The notes under the pieces are model-generated. The model had not been told where the DNA came from. It searched no databases and saw only the letters and a list, made by a program, of their open reading frames with translations. A stretch of 64,000 nt of DNA from Xestospongia bergquistia (lineage: Eukaryota; Porifera; Demospongiae; Haplosclerida; Petrosiidae): contig OZ014415.1 in assembly GCA_963965975.1 (NCBI GenBank), positions 5,585,001-5,649,000 of the forward strand. The letters run 5' to 3'. The translations under genes were made by a program, and so were the position numbers. Of this stretch, positions 13,743-24,129 are shown in pieces; position 1 is the first letter of the stretch; each line of letters starts with the position of its first letter.

Positions 13743-13899
13743 GATCTGGCCGTCGAAATAAACAAATTTATAATATTACTAGTTAAAGGAGGAGCTTTAA
13801 CACGTAATTGCAATGTTTACGGTATTGAACAATACTAAAAATAATAAATAATTATTATATAACGATATAATAAATTTTGTAATTATTAGAGTAAAGACT

Positions 13900-16123
13900 T
13901 TAAAAGCAATCTTTCTTTTCGATGTAATTTCTTCTGAGTCTTCTAAGGAAACGATAATACTCTAAAACTTCAGGATCTACTTGTATACATGAAGGACTAA
14001 AGTCTTTGACACGAATAGATTTCAAACTTTTAGCTCGAGACAATGCAACATAGATCTGTCCTTTCTCAAAGGCTTTTCCTAAAGACATCTCCACACAATC
14101 TAAAGTCATGCCTTGACTCTTATGAATGGATATTGCCCAAGCTAAAGACAAAGGTACTTGTCTACGAGATAAAACAGTTCCTCCCCCTATTTGAAATGTC
14201 CATGTCTCGCGTCCAATGGTTTCTTTTTGTCCTGTTATAAATTGAACTGTAGGCAAGCCTGAGGATTAAACAATATTCATAAGAACTGTGGTGTATGAAT
14301 TTAGTAAAAAGTTTTGAACACTACATTAACAAAAGGATGTGTTATGCGTACCATTAGTTTCAAAGGAAGTGACAATACCTCGAGCTCCATTGACCAAACC
14401 TTTTAACACATCAATATTTTTCACCAACATTACCTGCAAAAGAATAATAGCAAGGAGAAGTCAATATATTTATCACAAACACTTTACAACAAATATATTA
14501 AAATTATAGGTGACCAATATCTAATAATACCTGAGATCCAATTTTGAGTTCTAGAATGCTAGAAGCAGGACAAAGAGCATTAATTTGACTTGTTAGACTG
14601 GGTGGATTATCAATTGCAATATATTTTTTACTTTCTCCTAAGAGAAGACTCATTTCTCTCTGGTTGGTACAATCCACATCTGCTGTGTGAGTATAGAGTC
14701 GTGTAGCACGAATATTACCTTGTTCTATCTGTTGGTTCTCTGTACTTTGGAATAATTTAGTAATGGCAGGAGGACATCTATGAATAATTGAAAATAGACA
14801 AGTCTGAATGTCAAAATGAAAATATTAAATTTGAATTCATATTCAAAATTAAAAATAAACTACACAAATTCTCAACACTACAGATAATTATGATAATATT
14901 GTTAGAAATAGTAGTTTACCTCCCAATTCTAATGTTTTGCAAAGCAGCTATAAACTGTGAGTCATCCTGTCTATAGATTTTAGTGAGCTCCATGCTACAA
15001 GAGATACATTTTCGCCAACTATTAGCCTAAAATAATAACTATAAATATCATAAAATCTACATGAAAATGCTAACCTGAAAACAGTACACCTTCTTTTTTC
15101 CATCTTTGGAGACAGGAGGTAACTGGAGAAAATCACCACATATTACTAACTGAATACCACCAAATGGTTTCTTAGATTTACGTACTGCTCGAGCAACAGC
15201 TTCCAATTTATCAAAGTACACTCCATCAACCATAGAGATCTCATCTATGATGAGTACTTGACATCGTTTCCAATGAGTTGCTTTATGATCTCTGGAGGCC
15301 TGAGTAATACACTGTTCTATTGAACCACACCCTGTACCAATACCGGCAAAGGAATGGAGAGTTGTACCACCAATCAAACAAGCAGCTGCTCCTGTGCTAG
15401 CTGTACAGTAAGTAGTTTCTGGTGGAAGCATACCAATTATTCGGCGTAACAAAAATGATTTCCCAGTCCCAGCACTACCAGTAAAAAATACACTTTCTCC
15501 ACTAACAACTAAGTTAATAATTTTTAATTGCTCTTCTGACAAAGAGAAGTTACTTGCTCTTATAAGCAAAGGCTTTTTAGAAGGTGGACCATCATCCAAA
15601 TCTGAATTTAAGCTTGATTTTTTATCACTTAAGTATGTCCGTGACTCAGATAATTTTCTTTTACTTGGTTTCTTAATATTATGTTCAGTTCGTCTTGGAG
15701 TCAGATCATTTTCTTTATTGACAAGACTAGCATTTTTCCTTGACATTTCCAAGTCTCTTACACTCAATGGACTGATTTCTTCAAACTGAAGAGATATATC
15801 ACCTGACAAGTGTTGACGAATTCCTTGCAAAGGGCCACGGGCTGCTACTTTTAATGCAAGAATATGTAGAAAATGTCGGAGCTGTTCCATTGGACAATTT
15901 GAAACCATTAATTGCATTTTCTGTGATAACAAACTAATAGTGGCTTTACCTTCATGTAAGAATTTCTTATGTAATTTGTACTGACGAATAGTATATAAAC
16001 CTAAAGGAAAACAAAGTAATATCATCTAAATGAAGTAGCTTGTCTTGTGACAATATCTAATGACAAGGTCTGTGAATGGCATATTAAACGAATTTCACAT
16101 TTTAATTTTGCTAATAGCATTCG

Positions 16124-16159
<36 letters not shown>

Positions 16160-16322
16160 CACCTTGCTTGCCCTCTGGGCATGATAGTTTAATCACAACA
16201 TCCCCAAATTCACTCCGACCTAACTCTAAACTTGACTTCTTTATTAACTGCTTTCTCAAGACAGTGCCAGTTTGATCAAAGTTTTCTACAGTACACGTAC
16301 ATTCTATCCTAGCTTGATCCAT
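13900..16322 (-). CDS. PIF1: PIF1 5'-to-3' DNA helicase (6 exons, complete)
   Basis: ATP-dependent helicase of nucleus and mitochondria acting on G-quadruplexes, telomeres and replication forks. Exons: 16322-16163, 16000-15075, 15026-14920, 14777-14531, 14433-14352, 14258-13900; 1881 bases, 626 residues (human about 641), all phases consistent. Walker A GSAGTGKS at residues 228-235, Walker B IDEISM at 305-310, then FGGIQLVICGDFLQLPP, the LVNGARG signature, and the C-terminal LAWAISIHKSQGMTLD plus YVALSRA motifs of superfamily 1B. The N-terminal region (residues 1-200) holds the PIF1-specific domain (NCPMEQLRHFL) and a basic, Ser-rich linker with KKPSKRK that could be a nuclear signal. Intron 1 contains a long AC repeat right after the donor. 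The upstream block carries an E2F-like site. Confidence 0.95.
16127..16154. repeat. (AC)n microsatellite in PIF1 intron 1
   Basis: About 14 uninterrupted AC units, beginning 8 bases past the intron 1 donor of PIF1 (minus strand reads GT repeats). Length polymorphism here could affect splicing of exon 1; that is speculation. Confidence 0.95.
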
Positions 16323-16491
16323 GCTTACATTCGAATTTTGAATTTAAAATTTGAGATTTTCTAACCACACCCATTTGCTCGCTCCGCCTTCTGAATATCT
16401 GTTTGACCACACCTTTAAGATCTCTAGCGGGAAAGGGTACTACAGAGTAGAGATAAGTTCTGATACCTGTAGATATTAGCAATATTTCGTT
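16323..16491. promoter_or_regulatory. PIF1 upstream region with E2F-like site (inverted copy of NUF2 promoter)
   Basis: This lies between the PIF1 start codon (16322) and a broken NUF2 first exon on the plus strand. It contains GCGGGAAA at 16437-16444, a canonical E2F/DP core, about 115 bases from the PIF1 ATG, and an ACCACACCCATT element near 16363. The block matches, in reverse, the segment 23752-23922 in front of NUF2. E2F control of a replication helicase is plausible; binding is inferred. Confidence 0.6.
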
Positions 16492-16585
16492 CTCCCTTAG
16501 CCCCTAAAATATCGACAGTTTCAAAAAATCTACGAATAAATCGAAGAAAGTGCGCAGTTAAATTAATTCCACACCTAGATAGGCA
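16492..16585 (+). pseudogene. Broken copy of NUF2 exon 1
   Basis: The plus strand reads as a diverged copy of the start of NUF2 exon 1 (real copy at 23751-23560, minus): the same order of bases for FRAPLAPK, then ACACCTAGATAGGCAA. The start codon has become ATA, small indels break the frame, and similarity ends abruptly near 16585. It is a dead relic left at one end of an inverted duplication. Confidence 0.75.
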
Positions 16586-16819
16586 ATTTGGTCCGGGTAC
16601 AAAATTTGGACCTAGGTCCAAATTTTGCAACGAAAACACTGCAAAATTAGTTTTGTCTGCAATATTTGGACCCAAGGGCCTCAGACTGTAATAATTTGGC
16701 AAAGACAAATATCACATAAAAATCCGTTTTATCATTTCTTAGGTTGTGTGTACTTAAATGGAGAGCTTTAACTACCTGGGGAAATTTTCAAGTGTCCAAA
16801 AAATCACAGCAGAGAGAAG

Positions 16820-17690
16820 ATGGGAACCTGACTGATGAAGCAATAAACTAAATAGAAAATGGAACTTATGCCTCAGATTGTTCTTCTAACAGGAGGAGAA
16901 GCATTAGGAAAAAGGCTGGCAAACTAGCATTGAGAGAAGGAGAAGTGTAGTATGAGAAGAAGCCAGGACAAGTTTGTTTTATTTTTTTCAATCTCTTTTT
17001 TTACTGTCTTGCAATAATTTATAATAGTGTTTCTATTTTCAGTGGATGAGGTATGTATGATCAAAGACTGAAAAATTATGCTGACCCAACATTGGGACGT
17101 CTTGGTGAAAAAAAGCCTATAATAGAGTTATTGAGAGATTAATTTAAATGGAATGGAGTCATGAAGATTTGGAATAAGTTGTAAGTGATATGTTTTTCTT
17201 ATTATATGTTGTACTGTGACTTACTGCATGTGATGAATGTCAAAGAATGAGAGACAAGTTGACAACTACAAGAGCAGAGTTGCACAGTTCATTCCCCATG
17301 GTACCACATTGGAATTGATTTTTATTGGACCATTGTCACCTGTGTCTCAATCAGGAAATCAACATATTTTAGTGATTAGTGATTATTTCATAAAATGGGT
17401 CACAACAGCTGCTTTACAAACAAAAGAGGATGTAGGAGTGGCTTATGAGTTGAAGGTACGACAGATCAATATTTTTTAAACAGTGGTAATCATTCATTCC
17501 TTTAATAGCTTTTTTATGAAGATGGGTCTCCCAAGAATTATAACATCTGATCAGGGGTAGAATGATTGAGTGTGAAGACTGCAAAAAGTGGTATTATAAA
17601 GATTGTTGAAGTCCCAAGTTCCATTTGGCAGACCAAGAAGTACATATCATGGATATGTGACACTTGTGTAGAAACTCTTGATTTGTAACA
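16820..17690 (+). mobile_element. Degraded integrase-type transposon remnant with PHD-finger piece
   Basis: Fragments in shifting frames on the plus strand. Near 16848 a segment resembles the start of Ty3/Ginger-type integrases (NGTYASDCSSNRRRSIRKKA). At about 17230-17460 lies part of an integrase core: FIGPLSPVSQSGNQHILVISDYFIKW with the usual D-containing context partly changed, then near 17515 GLPRIITSDQG. Near 17565-17690 there is CEDCKKWYYKDC, followed after a frameshift by W-x-C-x2-C, the second half of a PHD finger. Several stops and frameshifts make it dead. A Ginger1-like element is my best guess; a Ty3/gypsy element is the alternative. Confidence 0.65.
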
Positions 17691-17846
17691 TTACCTATAT
17701 AATATAACCTATAAGTACTAATACTAAATTTTATTATATAATCAGATCAAATTGGACTGACTGTGCCAGTCCTAACGTACAGATTAGAACCACATAAGAC
17801 CTCACTGATTTCAGTTTATACATTGTCATAATATCCATAATGTCTA

Positions 17847-20800
17847 TTAATCTAGTTCTGTATCAAGACTGGTTGTTTTCAGTTTCATGTTGAGTGCTGT
17901 CATCTTTCCTCTATATTTCTCATACTAATAAACCAATCAATACATTACTATTATATCAAACTTAGGACTTACTGATGTTTTCAAGGCCTTGACTTGAGCT
18001 TCATGAAGAGATTCTATATAAGCAAATCGTTCCTTGACATGAGTTAGCTTTAATATTGACAAAGAGAAAGTTAGATAGTGATATTATTAGTCAAACCTGT
18101 TGTTTTTGCTGCTCTATTTCAAGATACAGCTGAGTATCTTGCTCTTGTTTATTTTCCATTTCTTTTTGTAATAGCTGTAAGTCTCTATATTAATAACAAT
18201 GTATGGAGCACAATTAAGTGAAAATTATAATTGAATAAAACATTGTCTCACTCTATTCTACTTCAATGCTTGCTAAATTAAAATCTTTAAAAAGTTGTTA
18301 AATTTTAAGCAATAATTGACAATGTTCGAAGCTATATCTTTAGTACTCTATAACTATAATTAGTCAAGTGTTTTATATGTATCTTCCAAAACAATTATAA
18401 GGTGATATTTTCAATTACAATCTGGTTGCTGAGTAAGCATCAAGGAGGTAGGTTTAATGCGTACAATATTAACAAATCAACTTAGTGTAATTAGTGGATA
18501 GACATACAGCTGGAATGAAAAACCAGCAGTGGTGCTACATTACTCACAACTAACCTGTACAAGTCTTGATCAATAATTGCTGACCTTCTTGTTTGTTCAA
18601 GAGAGAGACCAGCTTTCTCTTCAACAAGAAGTTTAACACGTTCAGTTAAATTCTAAGTTAATGTTTTGAGCATAATATAATACAATTATATATATTGTAA
18701 ACAAATTACTTGATGTTTAGATGATGCTTCTTTGAGGGCTTGTTTGCTCTTCATAATTTCAGTTTGAAGGTTCTCCAAGTTTGTGTCCAATTCACTAAGA
18801 AAAAATTATAATTGGAAAATTATTTTAACATTGTTTTTAATGTAAGAAGCCTGCATGTTCCCAAGATGTAGCAGCAATGAGAAAAAGAAAGGTTTCCTCT
18901 TTGTATAACCATACCTATATATTCTCATAACATTAGGAAGTTAAATTCATTGGCTGCAGGTGATTCAGTTGTAAAATTGAACATATAAATTATAGTTCAA
19001 AGTTTCAAACAACTGTACTGTATTTAATTCTCTGTCTCAAATACTTCCTACCATGATTCTAGACAGATCCAGTAATCCAGTATATACATGTAATCCAAAT
19101 AAATATCTAAAAGTACATCTATAGCCTTGTCACTATTTATGTCAATTTTCAAAGGGAGTCTACACAGGATCTTAAAATATCTGTGCAATAATAGTCTATA
19201 ATCACTGTAAAAACTGGATAAAGTAAATTAGGGACAATCTCTATTCATGACACTTGTTTAGACTATACAATGCTATTGTGTTTGTATCTGGTGAATGCTA
19301 TAGGACTGCATCTAAGGACTGTATGTGTCCAGAATTAAAACTCAACCATTTGTACTTGAAGCCAGTAGATTAAATGCAGAACCTACCTAGCTACATCACA
19401 CTTTTGTATTATACCATCAATCTCTTCAATTGTACTCTCAATAACCTATAATGACATATATGCAGGTAACAAACTATTATTATTGTTAATGTATCACTTA
19501 CTGGAGGTATCTGGACAGCGCGATTAGACAAGTTCTCCCACATAGCTGCTGTTTGAATTACTTCATTACTTTCGATACGAGCTTCTTCTAATTGTTCAGT
19601 AATAGCAGCCATATTCTATTCAATTAACAAGTAGTATAACAGTAACTAGGGAATAACATGACTGATTCTAAAATCTACTTATAATTAATTATTCCTCTCA
19701 CAATAAACAGTACTGATATCTTTAAAATTGAGAGTTGCAACAAGTTACTACAGAATGCTAGAAGGCACTCAAGACTGACAAGCTTATTAGTTGTCAATTG
19801 CATTGATGCTTATCATCAAATATAATGTAGCTTTAACTAATACTTTCTATTTATTATAGACTTGAAACATTAATAAATACCATAAGTCTATTTATTATTT
19901 AAAATTTATTAACTTTAAAGGCTCAATTTAACAAACTTAAAAAAATCTTAATACATATTTAAACAATAGTCGGTACAATCACTAAAATTAATATATAAAG
20001 TTGTGGACTTTGGGTGAGTTGACTCATACAACATAATATATTTTACATTTAGAAAATAAGTCAAAGGCATTAAAAATTAAAAGCCAATTAATTATTAAAG
20101 GGGTTTAACCTGCTCTAGTTCCTCTGGAGATGTGACAACTTGTGACTGTAGATCTTCTACTCTTATTTGCAACCTGTCAAGTTCTTCATTTAGAGTACTC
20201 TGTAAATAGTACATAAATTTAATAGTAAACCTCCTAAAAAGGATAGTTTGAATATATATCCTCTATACTTATTTGCAGCACTGTGCTTTTGTCTATCTAG
20301 TATTAATTCTCAGAAGGGAATCTATAGTCTTACAGAAGGAGGCATTAAGAAACATCATAAAATCTTTTTGTATTGAGAACATGTCGACATCAAGTAGGTT
20401 TAAACCATCCACTGTATCTACTGTTAAAACATACTAAATTGTCATCCACAGACTGTCTGTAAGACAACACATCGGCAAGTCTTTTCTTCATTACTTCCTA
20501 AGAACAGACCCACAGAGAGGGAGAGAAAGAAAGGTAGGAGTGAGGGAGCATATTAATACAGAAATGTACCACATGGCTTTGTATCTCCTGGTGATGGTGT
20601 TGATATTGACCTAATTGTTTAGTTAACTAAAAAAAAAGTATATATATAATTATGTTTCATATAACTTTTTATTACCTCATCCTCTAATTCTTTTTCATCA
20701 ATTTTTTGTTGCCTGCAATGAAATAATAAACATGTAAAAGGTTACATAATCTATAGTGTACAAGCAATTTTTCCAATACTTTTTATTGCCATTACAGTGA

Positions 20801-23751
20801 AAATTACTAAAGTGAAGAACCTTCACCACAGTAGTAGCTAAATCAGAAATATCAATTTGCTATACTGGCATTGAGAATTTAATGCTGTATTTCAAAAACC
20901 ATAGGTGTCACAATATTTGATCATAAAATATGGTGTGACATCAATAAAGTAGTGATACTTCTTTTTTGCTAAGCTATGCATTTTATAGACTAGTATATTG
21001 TTTTTTGCCAGTACTTTTTGAAAGATCTTACTGACTTTTCAAACTTAATGTTTGTTTGGTAGCCTATTCAATAGAATATATCTCTAGTACTGAATGTTTG
21101 CCATGTCTACTAAAATTGGCAGCTTTAGACACTGTTGTTGTCAAGTTGGAACAGAAGGATAAAGTAAATTGCTTTCAGACAAACAGGATAAAAATTCAAC
21201 AACCAATTCTCGAATACATGTAACTTGTACTCATGTGATCATTATTATTATTCCTCAAGTAGGCGTGACATGAAGATCACGTCAGAATCAGGTAAATAAA
21301 TTGTCATAACTTGAGAATGAAAGGATTTTTAGGTAAATTTCCGTGTTGAAAATTGCATACATTTTGGTAGCAATCAATTCTGCTGTATTACCTGTGCTTT
21401 TGGAACAGAGGGACAAAGCAAGTACTGTAATCTTAGCCCACACTGAGATCAGTGAGGGTTGATAATTCTGACGTCTTGCCAGATGTCAGGATACTTAGAC
21501 TCGCAAACACAAAAACTTTTAAAAATGTGATATAACTAGATCTCTTAGTTTGGTTATATTCAGGTTTGAGGTTAATAACCTGAAGTGAAATAGACATCAT
21601 TGGATCCAAAAATTAAGTGTGGCTTAACAATTCAACAGATACCAGCTAATGTCATTACAATAATGGTGTCTATAATTATAACATTTTACAAAGAAATACT
21701 TACTGAAGTTGAGCTATTTCTTGTTTAAGTTCACTATTCTTATACTCCAAACTTCCAATCTTTTCTGTGATTTCTTGCTATACAAAAAATACATAAAATT
21801 GTATAATTGGTCCATGTAAACAACATTACCATTTTTTGTTCATCTTGCTCTGTCTCACATATTGTCTCAATATAATTATGGAACTGGATATAGTTAGCAA
21901 TAGCCCTATTACAACAATAGTTGCACTAACAGTTCAGAATTTATACATAATTTATTAGTTTTTACTGGCAGGGATGTCCAGCATACCAAGCAGTCATATA
22001 ATAGTTTTCCAGCCATAATACTTTCATTAGTTAAATGCAACAAATGAAATTAAATAGCAGTTGTAAACTGTGACACAGACGACAACACAAACTCTACAAT
22101 AATGGGTGTGGCTGATTGGAATTGGAAGCTTCTTACTAAACAAGCTAGTTAGTGTTTCTGCCTTATAGGGTTTTGCATTTCTCAGATAGTTGTCTAGTTT
22201 CCAAACCAAAGAGAGAGAAGGGGGAGAGATTTCCAAGGATCAAAATTCTTATGATGGAAGATTTATATATCACTTACCCCAAATGATATTGAACTCTTTT
22301 AGGAGCTAATGGAAATACCAAAAAGTTATGATTTAATCAAACAAGAGCTATATGATATTACATCACTTACTAGGATTGACAATATCTCTTACATTGAAGT
22401 CACTCTCAGGCAATAAACAGGCATTCATTAACCTTCGCCTAAAATTGTAAAATTCTATTAAGATTATATTGATGTATCATTGTTACTGTAAAGGAATGGA
22501 TTATGTTCAATCAAGTTATGGAACTTGGAAACTCCAATTCATAGTGTTCACAGTACAGAGGGATAATATTTTTACTGGTTGCTATGTTTGTTATATATAA
22601 AACAGACTGTAAAATGTAAGACAAAGTAATCCTGGCATACTGTACATGTCAAACATAAAAACAACTCATTCAGTAACAACACTATGTATACATGCAATCC
22701 ATACATAAAGGTCACTTTTGAAAATAACATTTGATCCCTTTTTTAGTGGTTTTGAATTTCATCAATGTGATATATAACAAGGTAATCTCACTAGCCCAGT
22801 CTTTAAGAGTACGAAAATTAATACTATAATCCCTTTAATTGAAGACCCCTTTATATAAAGAGTACTAGTGTTCATTATTGAGATTTTAAATGTATCTTAT
22901 ATTTGACCTGAAGTATTATAACTCACATTACTTTGAGGAAGTTAAGTCTAGAGTGAAAGTCTTCAAACATTTCTGGATAGTCAACTGGTCGATCAATAGG
23001 TGCCTAATATAAATTGAAGGAGACAACAAAAAGATAAATCACATAAACAGATCATAATTATATGACAGGTTTGTTATATAGTGCCCCTTACACTGTCTTT
23101 GACATAACTTGTATACAATTTAACATGGGTCATTGTTTTGTAGCCCTGACTTACATAAATTGTATAACATTGTGTATGTCAGGACACATGTTAAATTGTA
23201 TAGAAATTATGTCACAGACACTATAGGGTCTGTACATGACAGAATAAGGGTCTCTATTAGAGTTAAAATAGATACCATAACATCTTTATTAAATATTGAT
23301 ACAGTCAGTCTTGTGTGGCCTTACACTAAATGGGTTTGGGTGTGAAACTATTATTAGTAAAATTAGCAAAATTGTTCAATATTGTAATAACATAGAGTGT
23401 GTTTATTGTAAGATGATATTGTGCGTGGTAGTTACCAAACTCAAAGACTGTTGGTCTACTTCAAACAGGACATTAAGAATCATCAAATAAATAAGAGTAA
23501 CACGTTCTGCCTACAATCAAATCATCAAATACAGGCACACACACAGCCATATCTCTTACTATTGGTTTAGTGAGGTCTTCTTCTGTGATTCTAATCTGTA
23601 CGTTAGGACTGGCACAGTCGTTAACTTTTCTTAGAATCTCGAGTGTAGTTTGCCTGTCTAGGTGTGGAGTTAAACTGCGTACCTTTTTTGATTTAATCGA
23701 GGACTTTGTGGAACTGTCGACATTTTTAGGAGCTAAGGGAGCACGAAACAT
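17847..23751 (-). CDS. NUF2: NUF2, kinetochore NDC80-complex subunit (18 exons, complete)
   Basis: Subunit of the NDC80 complex that links kinetochores to microtubules. Exons: 23751-23560, 23510-23436, 23003-22927, 22438-22371, 22305-22278, 21905-21830, 21777-21704, 20712-20676, 20626-20570, 20497-20435, 20199-20110, 19615-19502, 19445-19387, 18794-18710, 18652-18555, 18184-18097, 18047-17973, 17924-17847. They total 1434 bases (477 residues; human about 464) with every phase consistent. The first about 170 residues form the calponin-homology head (ERVTLIYLMILNVLF, then NPTPKRVQYHLGAIANYIQF); the rest is heptad-rich coiled coil, including the family SPEELEQ spot. It starts with a basic about 30-residue extension. 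Intron 1 is only 49 bases and exon 5 only 28. Only this copy is complete; two partial copies lie at 40371 and 48097. The promoter has an E2F-like site. Confidence 0.93.
23079..23236. mobile_element. Hairpin MITE-like palindrome in NUF2 intron 2
   Basis: The left arm (about 23079-23130, ending in CAATTTAACATGGGTC) pairs imperfectly with the right arm (about 23183-23236, containing ACATGTTAAATTG). The arms have mismatches and small gaps. No coding capacity. The shape fits a MITE or other foldback element; no target-site duplication could be confirmed. Confidence 0.5.
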
Positions 23752-23922
23752 CTCTAATATCTATAGGTAACAGAAGCTAGTCAATGTGCCTATCTGTATA
23801 GTACCTTTCCCGCCAGAAATCTTAAAGGTTTAAGGTGTGGTCAATACTGAACGGAGCGAACTAATGGGTGTGGCTAGTTGCTAATCTCAAATTTAAAAGT
23901 AATTCAAAATTCGAATGTAAGC
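23752..23922. promoter_or_regulatory. NUF2 promoter with E2F-like site
   Basis: Between the NUF2 start codon (23751) and a broken PIF1 first exon on the plus strand. TTTCCCGC at 23806-23813 is a consensus E2F/DP site 55-62 bases upstream of the ATG, fitting a gene expressed in G2/M. The block is the inverted match of 16323-16491 in front of PIF1. Confidence 0.65.
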
Positions 23923-24040
23923 ATGGATCAAGCTAGGATAGAATGTACGTATACACCTACTATCTATGGTATACTGTAGAAAACTTTGATCTATCTATGA
24001 TCAAACTGGCACTGTCTTGAGAAAGCAGTTAATAAAAAAG
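23923..24040 (+). pseudogene. Broken copy of PIF1 exon 1
   Basis: The plus strand begins ATGGATCAAGCTAGGATAGA, as in PIF1 exon 1 (16322-16163, minus), then has an insertion of about 20 bases and a second of about 8 before the VENFDQTGTVLRKQLIKKS-coding part. Similarity stops near 24040. The frame is broken and no PIF1 exon 2 follows. Counterpart relic of the NUF2 exon 1 piece at 16492. Confidence 0.75.
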
Positions 24041-24129
24041 TCAAGATAAATCTATTTATCCATTAATTAATTTATAATGTTTACTTATTCCATTTAGATA
24101 ATGAATTACATGGTATATATGATAACGTT

